Shown in pieces: positions 1-12,200 of a stretch of DNA of 64,000 nt (positions are counted from its first letter, which is position 1; every line of letters starts with the position of its first letter). The DNA lies in contig CM057152.1 in the NCBI GenBank assembly GCA_029962745.1, positions 24,656,766 to 24,720,765 of the forward strand, written 5' to 3'. Below the pieces are notes generated by a model. The model saw only the letters and a program-made list of their open reading frames with translations, made no database searches and was not told the DNA's origin. A program made the translations under genes and the position numbers. The DNA comes from Echinometra lucunter. Its lineage: Eukaryota; Echinodermata; Echinoidea; Camarodonta; Echinometridae.

Positions 1-1775
1 GGATTCTCCCTGACAGGTGAGACCCGAAGGTCTCTTCACAGAGAACATATCGGTATGTGAAAGAAGGTATCTTTCAAATCTACCGAGATGACCAACTATG
101 ACGGCTCGATAGGTGGAGGCTAAAGTTTCCAAACGGAAGTGCTCTGGAGGAATGAAGATGTTTATGATCTTAATGATCAAGATCCTCGTGCCCGTCCTGA
201 GCGTTTGGGACAATTTAAAGTCTGGGGGAGACACCGATTAGGATATCTTACCTGACCTAGTGAGCGTTTATTCCGTAACAGCAGAATCTCCGATGAGATG
301 TGCTCCCGGAAAGAGGCGAGAGAGTAAGAGGGGGCTTTACATTAGTGTAAAAGCCCCCTTGCACCAAGAGAGCACAAGGTCTCCTTCGGAGATTTCTTCC
401 CAAGTGGAGGAAAAAAAGGAACCGAATGTGACGCCGACCCTCTCCATCAACGCTCGGAGCGCACCTACAAGCACACCGTGGGTCTGGGCTGCGCATTAGA
501 CACGACCATAACCTTTGCCCTTCACCTTACAAATAAGGGAAGGGCTTGCCCCAGCTCCGACTGTTGGGCATCAAGTGTGACCTGTGGTGGGAAGCCTAGG
601 CTCCACTGCATCAAGGAAGCGGAACCGAAGCCCGAGCCTGCGGCTTAGGAGCCGAGGTCTTAAGGCGTTAGGAAGGTTCTGTCGTTAGATTGCAGACACG
701 ACTGTGACCTCTGCCCTTCTCCTAACCCATAAGGGAAGGGCTTGCCCTAGCTCGGAAGCCTTAGCCTGCAGCTTAAAGCTGGGGACATAAGGCATTCGGG
801 AAGCTTCTACTAGAACACCACTGCCACCTTACCTCCAAGGAGGTATTGCCGTGAAAGAGAAATGTCAGCCCACAGGGCGGGGATGTCCCCAAAAACGATG
901 TCCCCAAAAACGATGTCCACAGAAGAACAAGTCTTCTTTTGGCATTGGAGGCCAGAGCAGACACAGTGGAACGCTGAGACCATAATGTACCCGTCCATGA
1001 CAGGAAGGATTCTTCCCAAGGCAAGATGACTGTTCGGACATCTGGAGTTCTTGCCTCCTTGCCTAAGGGAAAGGAGAGAACTCAGAAGGACAGAAGTCCC
1101 AGGGCAGACCTGGACTGGTGCTCCATGAGGCCGGGAAACTTCTCCGACTTGGAGAACCGCACTTCAAAGCAGACCCCAAGTTCCCTGCCTAAAGGCATTA
1201 GGTTAGGGGAGAAGGACCTGTTCGAAAAGAATTCGTAAGTCCCCCGTTAAAAGAAGATAAACCCTTGGCCAAGGGATGAGCCTTGTTATGGGAAGTAGGA
1301 GGCTTAAAAGAAAGGTCCAATAGACCCTCTCCAAAGTCCTCCATGAGAGGTGTGCTCTTCGCAGGACACTCACCCCTAACTGGAGAAAAGAGCGTCCCGT
1401 ATCCTCCCGATTCGTCAAAAGACATCGGAGAGATTCTTTGTTAGTAGGGCTTGAACGTCAGCAGCCAGAAGCTTGTCTGACTGGGGGCTGACATCAGCCT
1501 GCAAAGAAGCATCATCCTCAGAGAATCCCAACTGAGAGGCCTGGTCCCAAAAAGGGCGGGCCAAACAGTCACAGGATTCCTCCCCAGGCGGAACACCCAG
1601 TGCCGCTGGAAGGGGAGAAACTCTGACCGGCCGGTCAAAGGCTGAGCGTGATCGAGCTAGGCCCGCAGTTGGGCGACAAGACTCCTGACTGTTGGTATTC
1701 AACAAGTGAGAGTCGGATACCCGAGGATTGAAACTGGATCCCAGCATACTGCTAACAGTGGTAGAAACTATTGGG
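1..1775 (-). mobile_element. DIRS-like retroelement copy A, degenerate and cut by the window edge
   Basis: On the minus strand this is a decayed relative of the element at 23556-29153. Bases 1-500 match its RT region: the remnant peptide GGFYTNVKPPLTLSPL near 300-400 corresponds to GGFYINVEPLPHG...LSPL in copy B. Bases 500-1775 match the gag-like region. Similarity stops near 1775, after the text around gcta-acagtggtagaa that copy B also has upstream of its gag C-terminal half. Many stops and frameshifts interrupt every frame, so this is a dead fragment. The rest of the element (RNase H, recombinase, terminus) would lie to the left of the window or is lost. Confidence 0.85.
1415..1747 (-). 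pseudogene. Gag-like ORF1 remnant of DIRS copy A
   Basis: A 110-residue open stretch shares GEESCDCLARPFWDQASQ with GEESWDYLARPSWDQASQ in copy B, and also the acidic run SEDDASLQADV. This identifies it as the middle of the DIRS ORF1 protein, thought to be the nucleocapsid-like product. The frame breaks on both sides: the continuation toward lower coordinates (SPVRGECPAKSTPLMEDF near 1330-1380) is in another frame. It has no independent function that I can see. Confidence 0.75.
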
Positions 1776-1879
1776 AACTAGATGAATCTTCGACCACGCG
1801 TGGTCCAACTTTTAGGCCTCCGCCATTACCAAATCAGAAATAAATGGCACTTCATGTTGATTTATTTTCATTTATACAA

Positions 1880-2250
1880 TGACATTTCTGACCTTGACCT
1901 TTGACCTTGTGACCCCCAAATCTAATGAGAGCATTGCCCTTTCCATATGCATACATGAGCCAAGTTTGTTGAACTGTCAAATGGTTACTGAGCTATCACA
2001 AGAACGAACCATTTCTATGTACATAATGACCTCTACGACCTTTGACCTTTGACCTTGAGACCCCAAAATCTAATAAGATCATTGTCTCTCCCATATGCAT
2101 ACATGTGCTAAGTTTGAGGTTGATCGGTCAAATGGTTGTTGAATTATGGTGAAAACAAACCATTTCTATGTACATAATGACCTCTATGACCTTTGACCTT
2201 GTGACCCCAAAATCTAATCAGATCACTGTCCCTTCCATGTGCATACTATT
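1880..2250. repeat. About 148-bp unit tandemly repeated three times, carrying DR1-like motifs
   Basis: Three consecutive units each run from 'acataatgacctctatgac' through 'ccaaaatctaat.agatcattgtc' to 'gtcaaatggtt.ttga'. Each holds a perfect TGACCTTTGACCT at 1895-1907, 2043-2055 and 2187-2199. Single diverged copies of the same family lie at about 16140-16350 and 22500-22745. Those copies end in 'cttcggtgggcggaggcata', which the copies here lack. It is a dispersed non-coding repeat of unknown class. Confidence 0.8.
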
Positions 2251-2562
2251 ATGATACTCCTTTTTTATTTAAAACGTGAATAAATTTACCAGTTTCGTCA
2301 TCTTGCCCCTATCAAAATACTTCTTTCAATTTCTAATAAAATGAGTGATAAATTGTCTTTTTATGAAACAAAAAATTATATGTAACTCTGAAATAGAAAA
2401 TCAATTACTAGTACATGTATATTATTTCCTTCGCAGAAATTGAAGGCAGTTAAACTGAACTAGCAGATTGGAGTATGAACCAAATTTGAGTACCCCCCCC
2501 CCACCCCTCTGACAAAGCCTACATTTTGATGATAAGAAATGAAAAGATGTGCTCGCTGTCCA

Positions 2563-2880
2563 TTGTGACCGTGCACGAACTTTTGTCATCTGTACGCCCC
2601 CCCTAAATAATGAACAATGAGCCGTCAACTTCCCAATAGAATGTTTTGTACAATACAGTGAATTGTTGGTTACATAACGAAGAATAGCAGCACGGCCGGC
2701 AGACCGGCGATGAAAAGAACCTTGGCCATGGAACTTTCTTTACTTTGACATACACGACCATTGCTATCAGTATCACATGCAGAAGCAACACGATTAAGGG
2801 TTATGATAGTCAGGTACAGAACAGACATGATAGAGTAACTAGTGTAAACTAGTAAAACTGGAACCATCATTCTGAATGAA
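2563..2880. repeat. Left copy of a direct duplication (partner at 5663-5910)
   Basis: The stretch beginning 'gtgaccgtgca.gaactttt' and containing 'gaaaagaaccttggccatg' then 'tatca.atgcagaa' recurs in the same order and orientation at 5663-5910, about 3.1 kb away, with many substitutions and small indels. On the minus strand this copy has a 73-codon open frame ending AKVLFIAGLPAVLLFFVM. The other copy does not keep that frame, so coding is doubtful. I do not recognise the family. Confidence 0.6.
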
Positions 2881-3323
2881 ATGCTATTCAATTCAGGCTA
2901 TGAAGGACAGTGTATCAAAATGGTGAAGGTACATGAACACAAAAATAGGCCCTACAATATATAGTTACAGAAATCATGTTTTTGGTTTTTTTTTTAATTA
3001 TACAACTTTGCTGGAATCCACGCACAAATACAAAACATGAAAATGATTTTAATAAACATGGGCGCCAACGAACGGTCAAAATCCAAACCAGTAGTGTTTC
3101 CATTTTCATACAGATTCGTGCTTTCCATACAGTTATATAACACACTGCACACTCTAATTTTTGTGGAGTCAAATTTGACTATTAAAGTGACTTCCGAATT
3201 AATTGGACTCGGAATGGTTATGTTTGTTTGTTATTTCTGTGTTATTTGTTTCCGTTTCAATAAAAAGATAAATACAAACAAAAAGAATACTGCGTCAGAC
3301 TGTAAAAGCTTAGTTGAAACTTA

Positions 3324-3706
3324 TACTGCTTTCACACCTAGGTACGGTCGCTGCGAGCGGTCACTGCGACCGATGAAATCATAGTGTGAAAGCATTTCAT
3401 CGGTCGCTGCGACCGATCGTTTTGGTCAAAAACGATCGGTCGCTGAGTACGGTCGGTGAGGTACTTCAGCGACCGATCGCGACCGATGCAAGCTAGATGT
3501 GAAAGCACATTGTACTCAGCGACCGATCGAAATGCAATGACCCCCCATACATGCCTACGCACTATCTCTACTTCCGCTTCCGGCTAGGTCAGCTATACAG
3601 CGACCGATCGCTCTGGACCTGACCAAATTTTGACGGAGGTGTGAAAGCACGTCCGATCGGTCGCTGGGTACGGTCGCAGCGACCGTACCTAGGTGTGAAA
3701 GCAGTA
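3324..3706. mobile_element. MITE, 383 bp, PIF/Harbinger-like
   Basis: Terminal inverted repeats of about 35 bp start TACTGCTTTCACACCTAGGT at the left end and end as its complement at the right. The interior is packed with repeats of the palindromic motif CGACCGATCGGTCG. A 3-bp direct repeat TTA flanks it at 3321-3323 and 3707-3709, which fits the PIF/Harbinger target site. No coding capacity. The superfamily call rests only on the 3-bp TTA duplication and the TIR style. Confidence 0.8.
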
Positions 3707-3709
3707 TTA

Positions 3710-4450
3710 GAAAGCGTGATGGAGAGCTTGATGTAAAAAGAGTATGCGTATAGACTAGCATATGCCTATTGTCTGCAGGGAAGGGAACTTGGTTTCAGGC
3801 ACCTGCAGGCAGGGCTATGATGTTCAAAATAGAAGACATGAGCGCATCCATGCACACAAAGTCCGCATAGTTTAAACAGGGAGGTGGAATATAAACTTGT
3901 TCAAAGTTTTTTTTAAATGGACTGATGCCCCCTTGTTGTCTGTGCTGTGAACGCGAGGCAATGAAAGATTTTTTTTTCTTTTATATTTCAGCTGCTTGTT
4001 CCCATAGGCCTACTCTCAGACTTCTGAAATAAATGAAAAGAACTACACGCATTCACTAGAAAAATTGAAAACCTATTATCCATGGAAACACATTTACAAT
4101 TATATTTGTCAATCCAGATATACATGTACAATAGGCTGCATAATATTTAAGGGGCTTTAATATCGCCGTGGATGTACATGTATATAGGTTGATGTTAATG
4201 ATGTCAACTGGCGAGTGAGCAAGGACTGACCTAACCAGGGAGGTTGATGTACATGTAGGTCCATGATGTAACATGCTGCTCAGAACTTGAAAAAAAAATC
4301 GTAAGGTCTAAAAACTAAGACTAGTGTTACGTATGTGAACATTCAATCTGCTATTCGTTTGTCATAGTATCGTCATGGCCGCTCGCCCTATGCCTTTCTT
4401 TCTCGACGATTTTATTTTTTATTTTTTCATTATCGAACATTATCAACAAA
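3710..4450. other. No recognised feature
   Basis: AT-rich sequence with short homopolymer runs. I see no convincing exon, RNA or transposon end. Confidence 0.4.
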
Positions 4451-4452
4451 TA

Positions 4453-4800
4453 CTGCTAGAAAAAACCTACTCCGATAAGAGCCATTGTTAGTTTCAAATT
4501 TTCAGTCTTTATTTTAGATCATCTTCAGGAACTGAAACATTGAGTGAGATGAACTGTAAACATTTTTTTATCCTTATTCTATTTGTTTGGTACCCTTTTC
4601 AATTACTTCCCATGTAATTTCATTCCTTTGTTGGTAATGTAATTGATTTAGTTCAATTTTGTTCTCAAACTTTCCTACTATAAATAATATATCTATAAAC
4701 GTTCGTCTCACTCAATGCTTCAGTTCCTGAAGATGATCTAAAATAAAGATCGAAAATTTGAAACTCACAATGGTTCTTATCGGAGTACTTTTTCTAGCAG
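4453..4800. mobile_element. MITE, 348 bp, long inverted repeats, TA flanks
   Basis: Arms of about 100 bp are inverted copies. The left begins CTGCTAGAAAAAA and passes through 'gataagagccattg' to 'cttcaggaactgaa', and the right arm (about 4700-4800) is its reverse complement. TA flanks both ends (4451-4452 and 4801-4802), the usual target of Tc1/mariner-type elements. About 150 bp of AT-rich spacer lies between the arms. No ORF. Confidence 0.8.
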
Positions 4801-4802
4801 TA

Positions 4803-5662
4803 TATCTTCATATCTTCTCTGGCAATATTGGATTATCAACAAACGTGCGGCATGCTTGCTCCCCCTTGTTTTCTGCTTGTTACTTTCCCAACACTGTATG
4901 TAATTCCAAATTATCTTCGTGAAAAGAATTTTCTTCCCTCATTTTCTCTTATTAGTTATATACACTTTCCATGAATTCATGTCATTCGCCTTTGAATCTA
5001 TATACTACTCGCTTATACTCGTAATATATTTAATTTATTTACTATTTTTAAGCCTCCAGCCATAAAAGGTAGGTGCCGAAGGCATTATTCTTCTGTCGTT
5101 TTCATGTTTGTTACATATTTCGTTCTCCCATCTTTACAAGATTTCTGTTTCTCGGACTAGAGAGTTTTGTAGTGAGGTTTTGAGGAAAATAATATTCAAG
5201 AACCAGCTAAAACGTCAATGGGGGTGGATCGAAAGTCCTTTCTAGCAAATACTCATCGCCAATCATAAAATGTCAATGTGCTGTTGGTATACTGGCAGCA
5301 TGTTTATTTGTGTTATATAATTTGCGATTATCCTGCAGGTTGTGGCATGTATCATGAAATTCAACTTAAGCATATAAATATGACAGCATGGGAGAAAAAT
5401 GTAGAAAAGTGTACAATTTTGTATTGTACTACAACACTCCGAACGTAATATATCCTTTCGAAGCTATTTTTCCCAATCAAGTTTCTTGGCAAGTCCCCTC
5501 GTGTGGAACAAGGAAATCTTTTACCAGTCAGGGAATTGCAAACAATTCGGGTAAACTACCTCCCTATACCCCCACTTCCCCCTTCTTTATCCGACAATGA
5601 ACAATATACAGCGCGTACGTGCATGTCTTTGGCTCCTATGTAGTATACAGCTTGATAATATT
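4803..5662. other. No recognised feature
   Basis: AT-rich intergenic or intronic sequence. A 70-codon open frame at 5388-5600 has no recognisable domain and no splice context, so I do not call it a gene. Confidence 0.4.
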
Positions 5663-5910
5663 GCATTGTGACCGTGCATGAACTTTGACCTCTACGTGCC
5701 CATGATATCGAACAATGATCGCCAGCTTCCCAACAGACGTCTTTTGTCTATACATGCACAGGCCTATGGTCAGTCAAACTGGTTACATAATGTCCGTAAT
5801 GTTAAGAATAGCAGGCTTACGGGTGACGAAAAGAACCTTGGCCATGAAGTTTTGAACCACCTGTTATGGCTATCACATACAGAAACAGTACGATATTATT
5901 ATGATGGTCC
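5663..5910. repeat. Right copy of the direct duplication
   Basis: Matches 2563-2880 in order and orientation ('gtgaccgtgcatgaacttt', 'gaaaagaaccttggccatga', 'tatcacatacagaaacagta'). Diverged and shorter. Unknown family. Confidence 0.6.
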
Positions 5911-8330
5911 CTAGTCGGGGGAAGGTTAAACTTAAATCTCTATAATAATCAAGTGATTATATTTAATTACCACAGCTTTCCGAACAATACTTGAACATTT
6001 TGTTTTTCATGCAAAGCTACTATAGGATTTTTCTTTGTTTCTTTAGTTTTATTTTCGTTTTTGTACATTTTAAAAATTGTTTTCAATATAAGATTTCTTG
6101 TATTCCTGTCAATATCTGAATTATCATGTAGCGCCGTGAGCGGTACTGTACTAGAATGTGCACATTATGAATATTAACATTGTTATCGTTGTTAATATTA
6201 TTGTTAATATTATTGTTAATATTATTTTTGTTATTATCACTATTATATTATTATTATCATCATTATTATCATTATCATCATCATTATTATCATTATCATC
6301 ATTATTATCATTATCATCATCATCATTAAACTACGATGGAGATCAGTAAAGCAAGGCTTGTTGAGGTTAGGCCCCAGTAAATAGTATTATGATCCTTTCT
6401 GCGGGCATAATGTGCCAGATAGTTTGTCTTGATGCAGATATCATTCGTTATAGTATCTGTTTTGCCTGTTTGTGCGCTTTTGTTGTTTGTCAGAAGGGGA
6501 AGGGGAGGCTATGATCAATAGTATTATTCATTCCATATAACTAATTTGAATGTATGACATACTTATATTATATATATTTCTGAAGGCTATATTCCTTGTA
6601 TTCTGATATAACTTTTAAATACATCAACCAAAATAAAATTCCTTGATTATTTTCAGATTAAGATTCAGATTCATGTTTACTGTCCAGTTGTTAAACAAAT
6701 GGACACTTTCCTTGTTCCCATTATATAGAACATACACAAAATTTTGGACTGGATGAAAACAAAGAATGCTACAAAACAAAATTACTGTGACGGTACGTCT
6801 ACCGAGTCATAACTGGGCCTGCAGATTTAAAGACTACATGACAGGGATATACAATGAGTGACATTGTACATGGTTAAAAGTGGAATCTTTTGATACGGGT
6901 TTAAAAGAATAAGCAAGGCGAATGAAGTTTACAAACATAAAAAGGTTGTGACTAAGTGAACTTGGTTGAAAATGAAGAGGCAGTTTACAATTTAAAAATT
7001 TAACTGCATGCGATCAAAAAGAGAAATAAGAGTGAGAGGAATAAAGGCGACCTGAAAAGCTGAAAATAAGATTGCCAAAATGAGCAAGAATGGGGGGGGG
7101 GGGGGGGAGGGGGTTGCTGTGCTAGAAGCAAATCGGCAGTGGTCAAATTTAACCCTGATGTTGTTTGTGTTTTTGTTTCTTCATTATAAAAAGCCTAAGT
7201 AGTTTTAGAAAGGTGGCTGAAATAATCCAACACTTATTTTCTATGCACTGAACTAAATCTTCTTAATGGCATTGGCTAACTTTGTGAGTAGCTGATTTAA
7301 AAACTCAAACTAAGATGAAACATGTGTATGAGTACTTGTATTTGTATTCAAAAACCCTGAAACCAACCATGCTTTGGAATGAAAAAGTGTAAGTTAGACG
7401 CAAACAGCGATTTTATTATCCTTCGTCTCACGAGACAATCACTAAGAGGACCACTTTACTTGAAATTGAAAATGCTGTTATGTGCCTCCCGCCACTTGAT
7501 TCGCCAGTACACACAGAACGGTAAGGTGAGTCACACGCGTATGCGCACTCCTTATGTCTATTCTGTGCAACCGACCCTCGTATATTTTTCAAACATTGGT
7601 TCACATTTTTGATATATAGAAATACTTCCTGTGGATATTATACTTTGAAACTTTCAGACTGGTATTTTTACACTATAACCCTTATGTTTATCCCATTTTC
7701 AAGTAACAAAACAAGATTTTTTAAAAATCATAACAATGTCAACCAACTCTCAGTAGAATGGTGGTCATATCCAATTATTGTCAACGAACAGGGTTAAAGC
7801 CAAAATCAATGCAGGGATTAAAAACCTTGAAAGGACTTCCTGTCTTTTCTTTTCTAGATTGAGACAAATACAATAAAGAGGTGCTGGAGGAGATGGTCGA
7901 GACATTCAATAGAACTATTGTTTTCTTCCTCGCAGTATCCACTTTTAGCTGAAATGACATGATATCACATGATATATTCCTCAATGATTATAGTACTCAC
8001 GATTCTTCGTACCTAGGTTATTCAATGCAGAATGAGGAAAAGAATGAATTATATCTGAGAATGGTGCAGTCACAATGACCAGACCGACCTCAGACCGACT
8101 CAAATTGTTCTGAATTGGTGTGGTCAGGCACCGTTGCATGCTGGACATCAAACCGATAACCCTGATTCTTCCTGGAACCCAGTCTGATAACATCCTGCTT
8201 GTTTTTTTTTTTTTTTTTATATTCATTTATCCCAAATGGTAGAATTTGTATGGGACATAATAGTCCGTTGTCAACCACTCAAAAAAGTGGATTAAAATGC
8301 TTTGTGATGATTTTTGGAAACGGTTCCATG
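5911..8330. other. Non-coding stretch with simple repeats
   Basis: Contains an (ATT/ATC)n trinucleotide tract at 6163-6335, a G run near 7094-7110 and a T run near 8202-8218. Short open frames at 7379-7797 and 7981-8226 have no recognisable motifs. I see no gene here. Confidence 0.5.
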
Positions 8331-9285
8331 ACATTTGCTCCGGCGACATTTGCTCCGCCGACAACTGCTCCGCGACAAGTGCTCCGCGACATATGCTCCG
8401 CCGACATTTGCTCCGCCGACAATTGCTCCGCCGACAATTGCTCCGCCGACAATTGCTCCGCCGACATTTGCTCCGCCGACATTTGCTCCGCCGACATTTG
8501 CTCCGCCGACATATGCTCCGCCGACATTTGCTCCGCCGACATTTGCTCCGAAACGACGACATTTGCTCCGCCGACATTTGCTCCGCCGACATATGCTCCG
8601 CCGACATATATCCTCCAAAACGACATTTGCTCCGCCGACATTTGCTCCGACATATGCTCCGCCGAATTATGCTCCAAAACGACGACATTTGCTCCGCCGA
8701 ATTAATTATAATCATCAATAAATTGATAATAATTCTACTCTGCTCCGACAATTGATAATGATTATGACAATTGCCTCGCCGCCAATTTCTCCACCGAAAT
8801 GTTTTGGAAACCACGACACTTGAACCTTGCCCCCACGACACCATTCAGTGAATTTGAGGGCATGCCTTTATTATGTTTATCATTATATGCCACTCTAAAT
8901 AAGAGTAATCATAGTAAATCAGAGTAGATCTCAAACTGCAAAGTAGTTTGCAAATATAGAAATACTGCGGTATGTCGGCGGAGCAAATGTCGTTTTGGAG
9001 GATATATGTCGGCGGAGCAAATGTCGCCGGAGCAAATGTCGGCGGAGCAAATGTCGGCGGAGTAATTGTCGGCGAAGCAAATGTCGGCGGAGCATATGTC
9101 GGCGGAGCAAATGTCGGCGGAGCAAATGTCAGCGGAGCAATTGTCGGCGGAGCAATTGTCGGCGGAGCAAATGTCGGCGGAGCATATGTCGGCGGAGCAT
9201 ATGTCGCGGAGCACTTGTCGCGGAGCACTTGTCGTCATTTTCGGAGCAGTTGTCGGCGGAGCAAATGTTGCCGGAGCAAATGTTG
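8331..9285. mobile_element. TU-like foldback element with 15-bp tandem repeats in inverted arms
   Basis: The left arm (8331-8702) is about 24 tandem copies of a 15-bp unit, catttgctccgccga, with variants attgctccgccga, atatgctccgccga and shorter gctccgcgacaagt. The right arm (8973-9285) is the same unit in reverse complement, with matching variants in mirror order near the tip (acttgtcgcggagc, catatgtcggcgg). About 270 bp of unique DNA separates the arms. Sea urchin TU foldback transposons are described as having inverted repeats whose outer part is made of 15-bp direct repeats, and this structure fits. Because 15 is a multiple of three, long open frames run through both arms on both strands. 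They are artefacts. Confidence 0.75.
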
Positions 9286-9289
9286 TGTC

Positions 9290-11160
9290 ACCTTGGAAAC
9301 ATACCTTATTGGAAAGGTAATTTGATAATATTATACTATCGATATTGTTTCCAAATTTTAAAAATGGACATAAAGTCACCTTTTCAAGCATTTTTGAAGG
9401 GGGAGGGAGGATGAATTATGACTTTAGAAAATTGGATCTATACTGCCCCACCTGCCACCCTATCTCCACATGTTAGGTACATATGGAGAAGAGATCGAGG
9501 AACAATTTTTTAATGCCGAAACAAAGAGAGTCCAGGAGCTGTAGGGTCCTTAACAGGGGACTCAGGCACATCCGCCCCCTGAAGTTCTCGAGTTTTTACA
9601 GTTTTTCAAGCCTAAAAAATGAGCAATTTACAATGTCACATATTGAGTATTTTTTGCAATTAATATTTCTGTATGCTTGGGGCCAAATATGTGTGGGGGT
9701 GCAGTCCCCCCCCTGCTTACGGGGCCCCTGTGGATTTTTTTATCACTTCAATCTCTCTGATCTTACTGTACATGTGCATGCCAAAAAACTCTCACTGTTT
9801 TATTTGTGATAATAACTTTCCAAAATATATGTTTCCAAGAATCATCATAAAATTGCATTCAAAGTACCGTTTGACAAATGACTACAGTAGATGCATAATT
9901 TCAACAGATGGGACTTGTATTTCCACAGATTGTGGGATTATCTTTGCTCTCTATCATTTCATTTAAATAATACTAATTTTCCATATGTTTAGCCATATTA
10001 ATCACATTATCATAACCTCTATTCCATGAGTAGTCAATGGATGGTGCATGTTTATTAGCATGAATATGGTCATCCTCTAGTGTGTTCGGCGCAGGAAAAT
10101 CCCCCCGTGCCGAACGCTTCGGCACTTCGGAGAATTCTTGAGTTGGGTGGCATTATGATATTTTGGCCTAAGCTGAAATTTTGTCCAAGCTGTGCAACAT
10201 TCCCTGAGAAAGTTGAAAGAGCCATTTGGGCTTGGGAGTTAGGGATACCTAGCTCTTTCTGCCTCCCCTCAGTTCTCCTTGGTTTAACTTAAATGCACTA
10301 TCTGTTTACCCTTTATAGAGGATTCGGCCCCTTTGAGCCATGTGGCTCTCCACTGGAGCCATCTGGTTTTTCCCTTTTGGCACACTTCTTTCTGTTTTTG
10401 TTATTTTCATGCCTTCCTAACACTGTTAACATTTTTGCCACACAAGACTGCTCAATCTCGTTAGGTGTTTTGGTTTATAATTGAAAAGGAAAAAAATATA
10501 TAGCACAATCAGGTTGAAGCATTGAGCATCTGCCTCTCTAACCATTTAGATAGAGGGGCGTAGGCCATATTGGTTGAAAAGCCCATGCATATTATTTGCG
10601 GACAAATGCAAGGCAAAAGCACACCCCTTGCCTTCTAGAAACTATGAACTCATTTACTTGTATTTATGCATTTCAACAATAATGTGTACTAGCAACAATA
10701 ACATCTGAATATTCATCAACATAAAGGGAAATGATCCCGAGGAAATGATACTCGAGCTCATAGCCATTCAGCACAATCATTTCCCACCAGTGTTTTTGCA
10801 TGAAGCTCATTGATTATTGTTTACACTTTCGAAGAGACGGGGAGAGAGTGGGGTGCAGGTGTCCTTCAGTCATGAACAGGACTACATTCCTGGCCTGGTC
10901 ACTAGGAAATGTCAACAAGTCGGCTAGTATTTTACCAAACCTTGGTAAAACTATATCTAGTTTGTTATATTCTCTCTTGTAAAACAACCTCATCATAGAT
11001 CAGAAATTCAATAATAGTACTTCCTTTATATATGAGACCATTATAATCCACTTTGCTTCATGCAATCTGGTTATCGAAGAACTATTTCCAAGATTTTTCC
11101 ACATTCATGACTGAATGATGAAACTATGCTGGTATGCAAGTATACGATGATGACTTGGTG
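9290..11160. other. No recognised feature
   Basis: About 1.9 kb without a convincing gene. Short open frames at 9483-9809, 10080-10292 and 10814-10996 lack domains and splice context. Nothing resembles the missing last exons of FANCM. Confidence 0.45.
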
Positions 11161-11162
11161 AT

Positions 11163-11625
11163 GTTCGTTATTCCGAAGGTTTGTTATTTCGAAGGTTCGT
11201 TATTCTGAAACATGCAAATTGCATATACCCAGATGTTCGTTAGTCCGAAAATGAAAAAGGGTTTTTTAATCTGAACATTTGTGGCGTTATTTTGAAGGTT
11301 CGTTATTCCAAAGATTCATTAGTTTGAAAATAAAATATAGTTCGTCATTCCGAAGGTTTGTTAATCTGAAAATGAAACAAGGTTCATCATTCCGAAAGTT
11401 CGTTAATCCGAAAATGAAATAGAATTCGTTATTCCGAAGGTTCGATAGTCCGAAAATGAAATAAGGTTCGTTAATTCGAAAATAATGAATGAACTAACGA
11501 ATCTCAATTCATTTTCGGACTAAGGAACCTTCGGAATAACGAATCTTAGGACTAACGAACCTTCGAAACAACAAATCTTCAGAATAAACGAACCTTCAGA
11601 CTAACGAACCTTCGGAAAAATGAAC
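11163..11625. repeat. Foldback tandem repeat of a ttcgttattccgaagg-type motif
   Basis: From 11163 to about 11485 the motifs 'ttcgttattccgaagg' and 'ttcgttagtccgaaaatgaa' alternate in tandem. From about 11490 to 11625 the reverse complement follows ('cattttcggacta', 'ccttcggaataacgaa'). The two halves can form a long imperfect hairpin. The plan is the same as at 8331-9285 with a different unit. Confidence 0.75.
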
Positions 11626-11963
11626 TGTAACCAATGACTCATCAATGCAGCCAGGCCTTTTCCCATGCTAAGCCAATCGTGGTATCGCGATAGCAGAGGT
11701 CTTTCGTGTAGATAACCATTTTGGGACAGGGTGAATGATAAATCTGGAACAAAATCAGACTTATAAAACATCCAGCAAGGTCATTTTTAGGAAAAACACC
11801 ACATAAATCAGATTCTACATACAAGAAAAAGGGATTACATCTTTGATTTTATGAGTTTGACTTACTAGACCTGCTACTTCTTTGTTACTTTTTAGTTTCC
11901 CCCTAAACAGAGAAGACCAACCCCAAAATCACACCCTGCCAGCATGTCCGACTAGTGTGGAAA

Positions 11964-12162
11964 TACGACACTCAATTTGAGTGTCTTATTTGCGAATGAG
12001 GCATACTCACCTGTCCCTGTTTAACATTGCTATTCACCCCACCCCACCCTCAAAACACTGGTAAGAACTCCCACATAATTTATTCATGCCCCTGGCACAT
12101 ACAGCGTGCAACCCGTCAGGGGTCACCTCATGACCCGCATCCCTCGTCACTTCCTCTTTCAC
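11964..12162. repeat. Left inverted terminal repeat of DIRS D
   Basis: Starts tacgacactcaatttgagtg. From about 12000 it is the inverse of 15600-15760. The first 36 bp, up to 'gcgaatgag', are unique to this end, as in other DIRS elements where the terminal repeats are unequal at the tips. Confidence 0.8.
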
Positions 12163-12200
12163 GAACAGGAAGCCTATCCGACGGGGAGGCAGGGTGGGAG

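Noticed and set aside
8199..9414. Long overlapping open frames (up to about 205 codons) on both strands encoding repeats such as CSAD and AEQMS
   Set aside because: They come from a 15-bp tandem unit whose length is a multiple of three and which lacks stops in several frames. The same is true of the mirror arm. Not genes.
10814..10996. 60-codon frame reading LPRFGKILADLLTFPSDQARNV on the minus strand as a downstream FANCM exon
   Set aside because: No resemblance to the end of the ERCC4-like or helix-hairpin-helix part of FANCM, and no matching splice phase.
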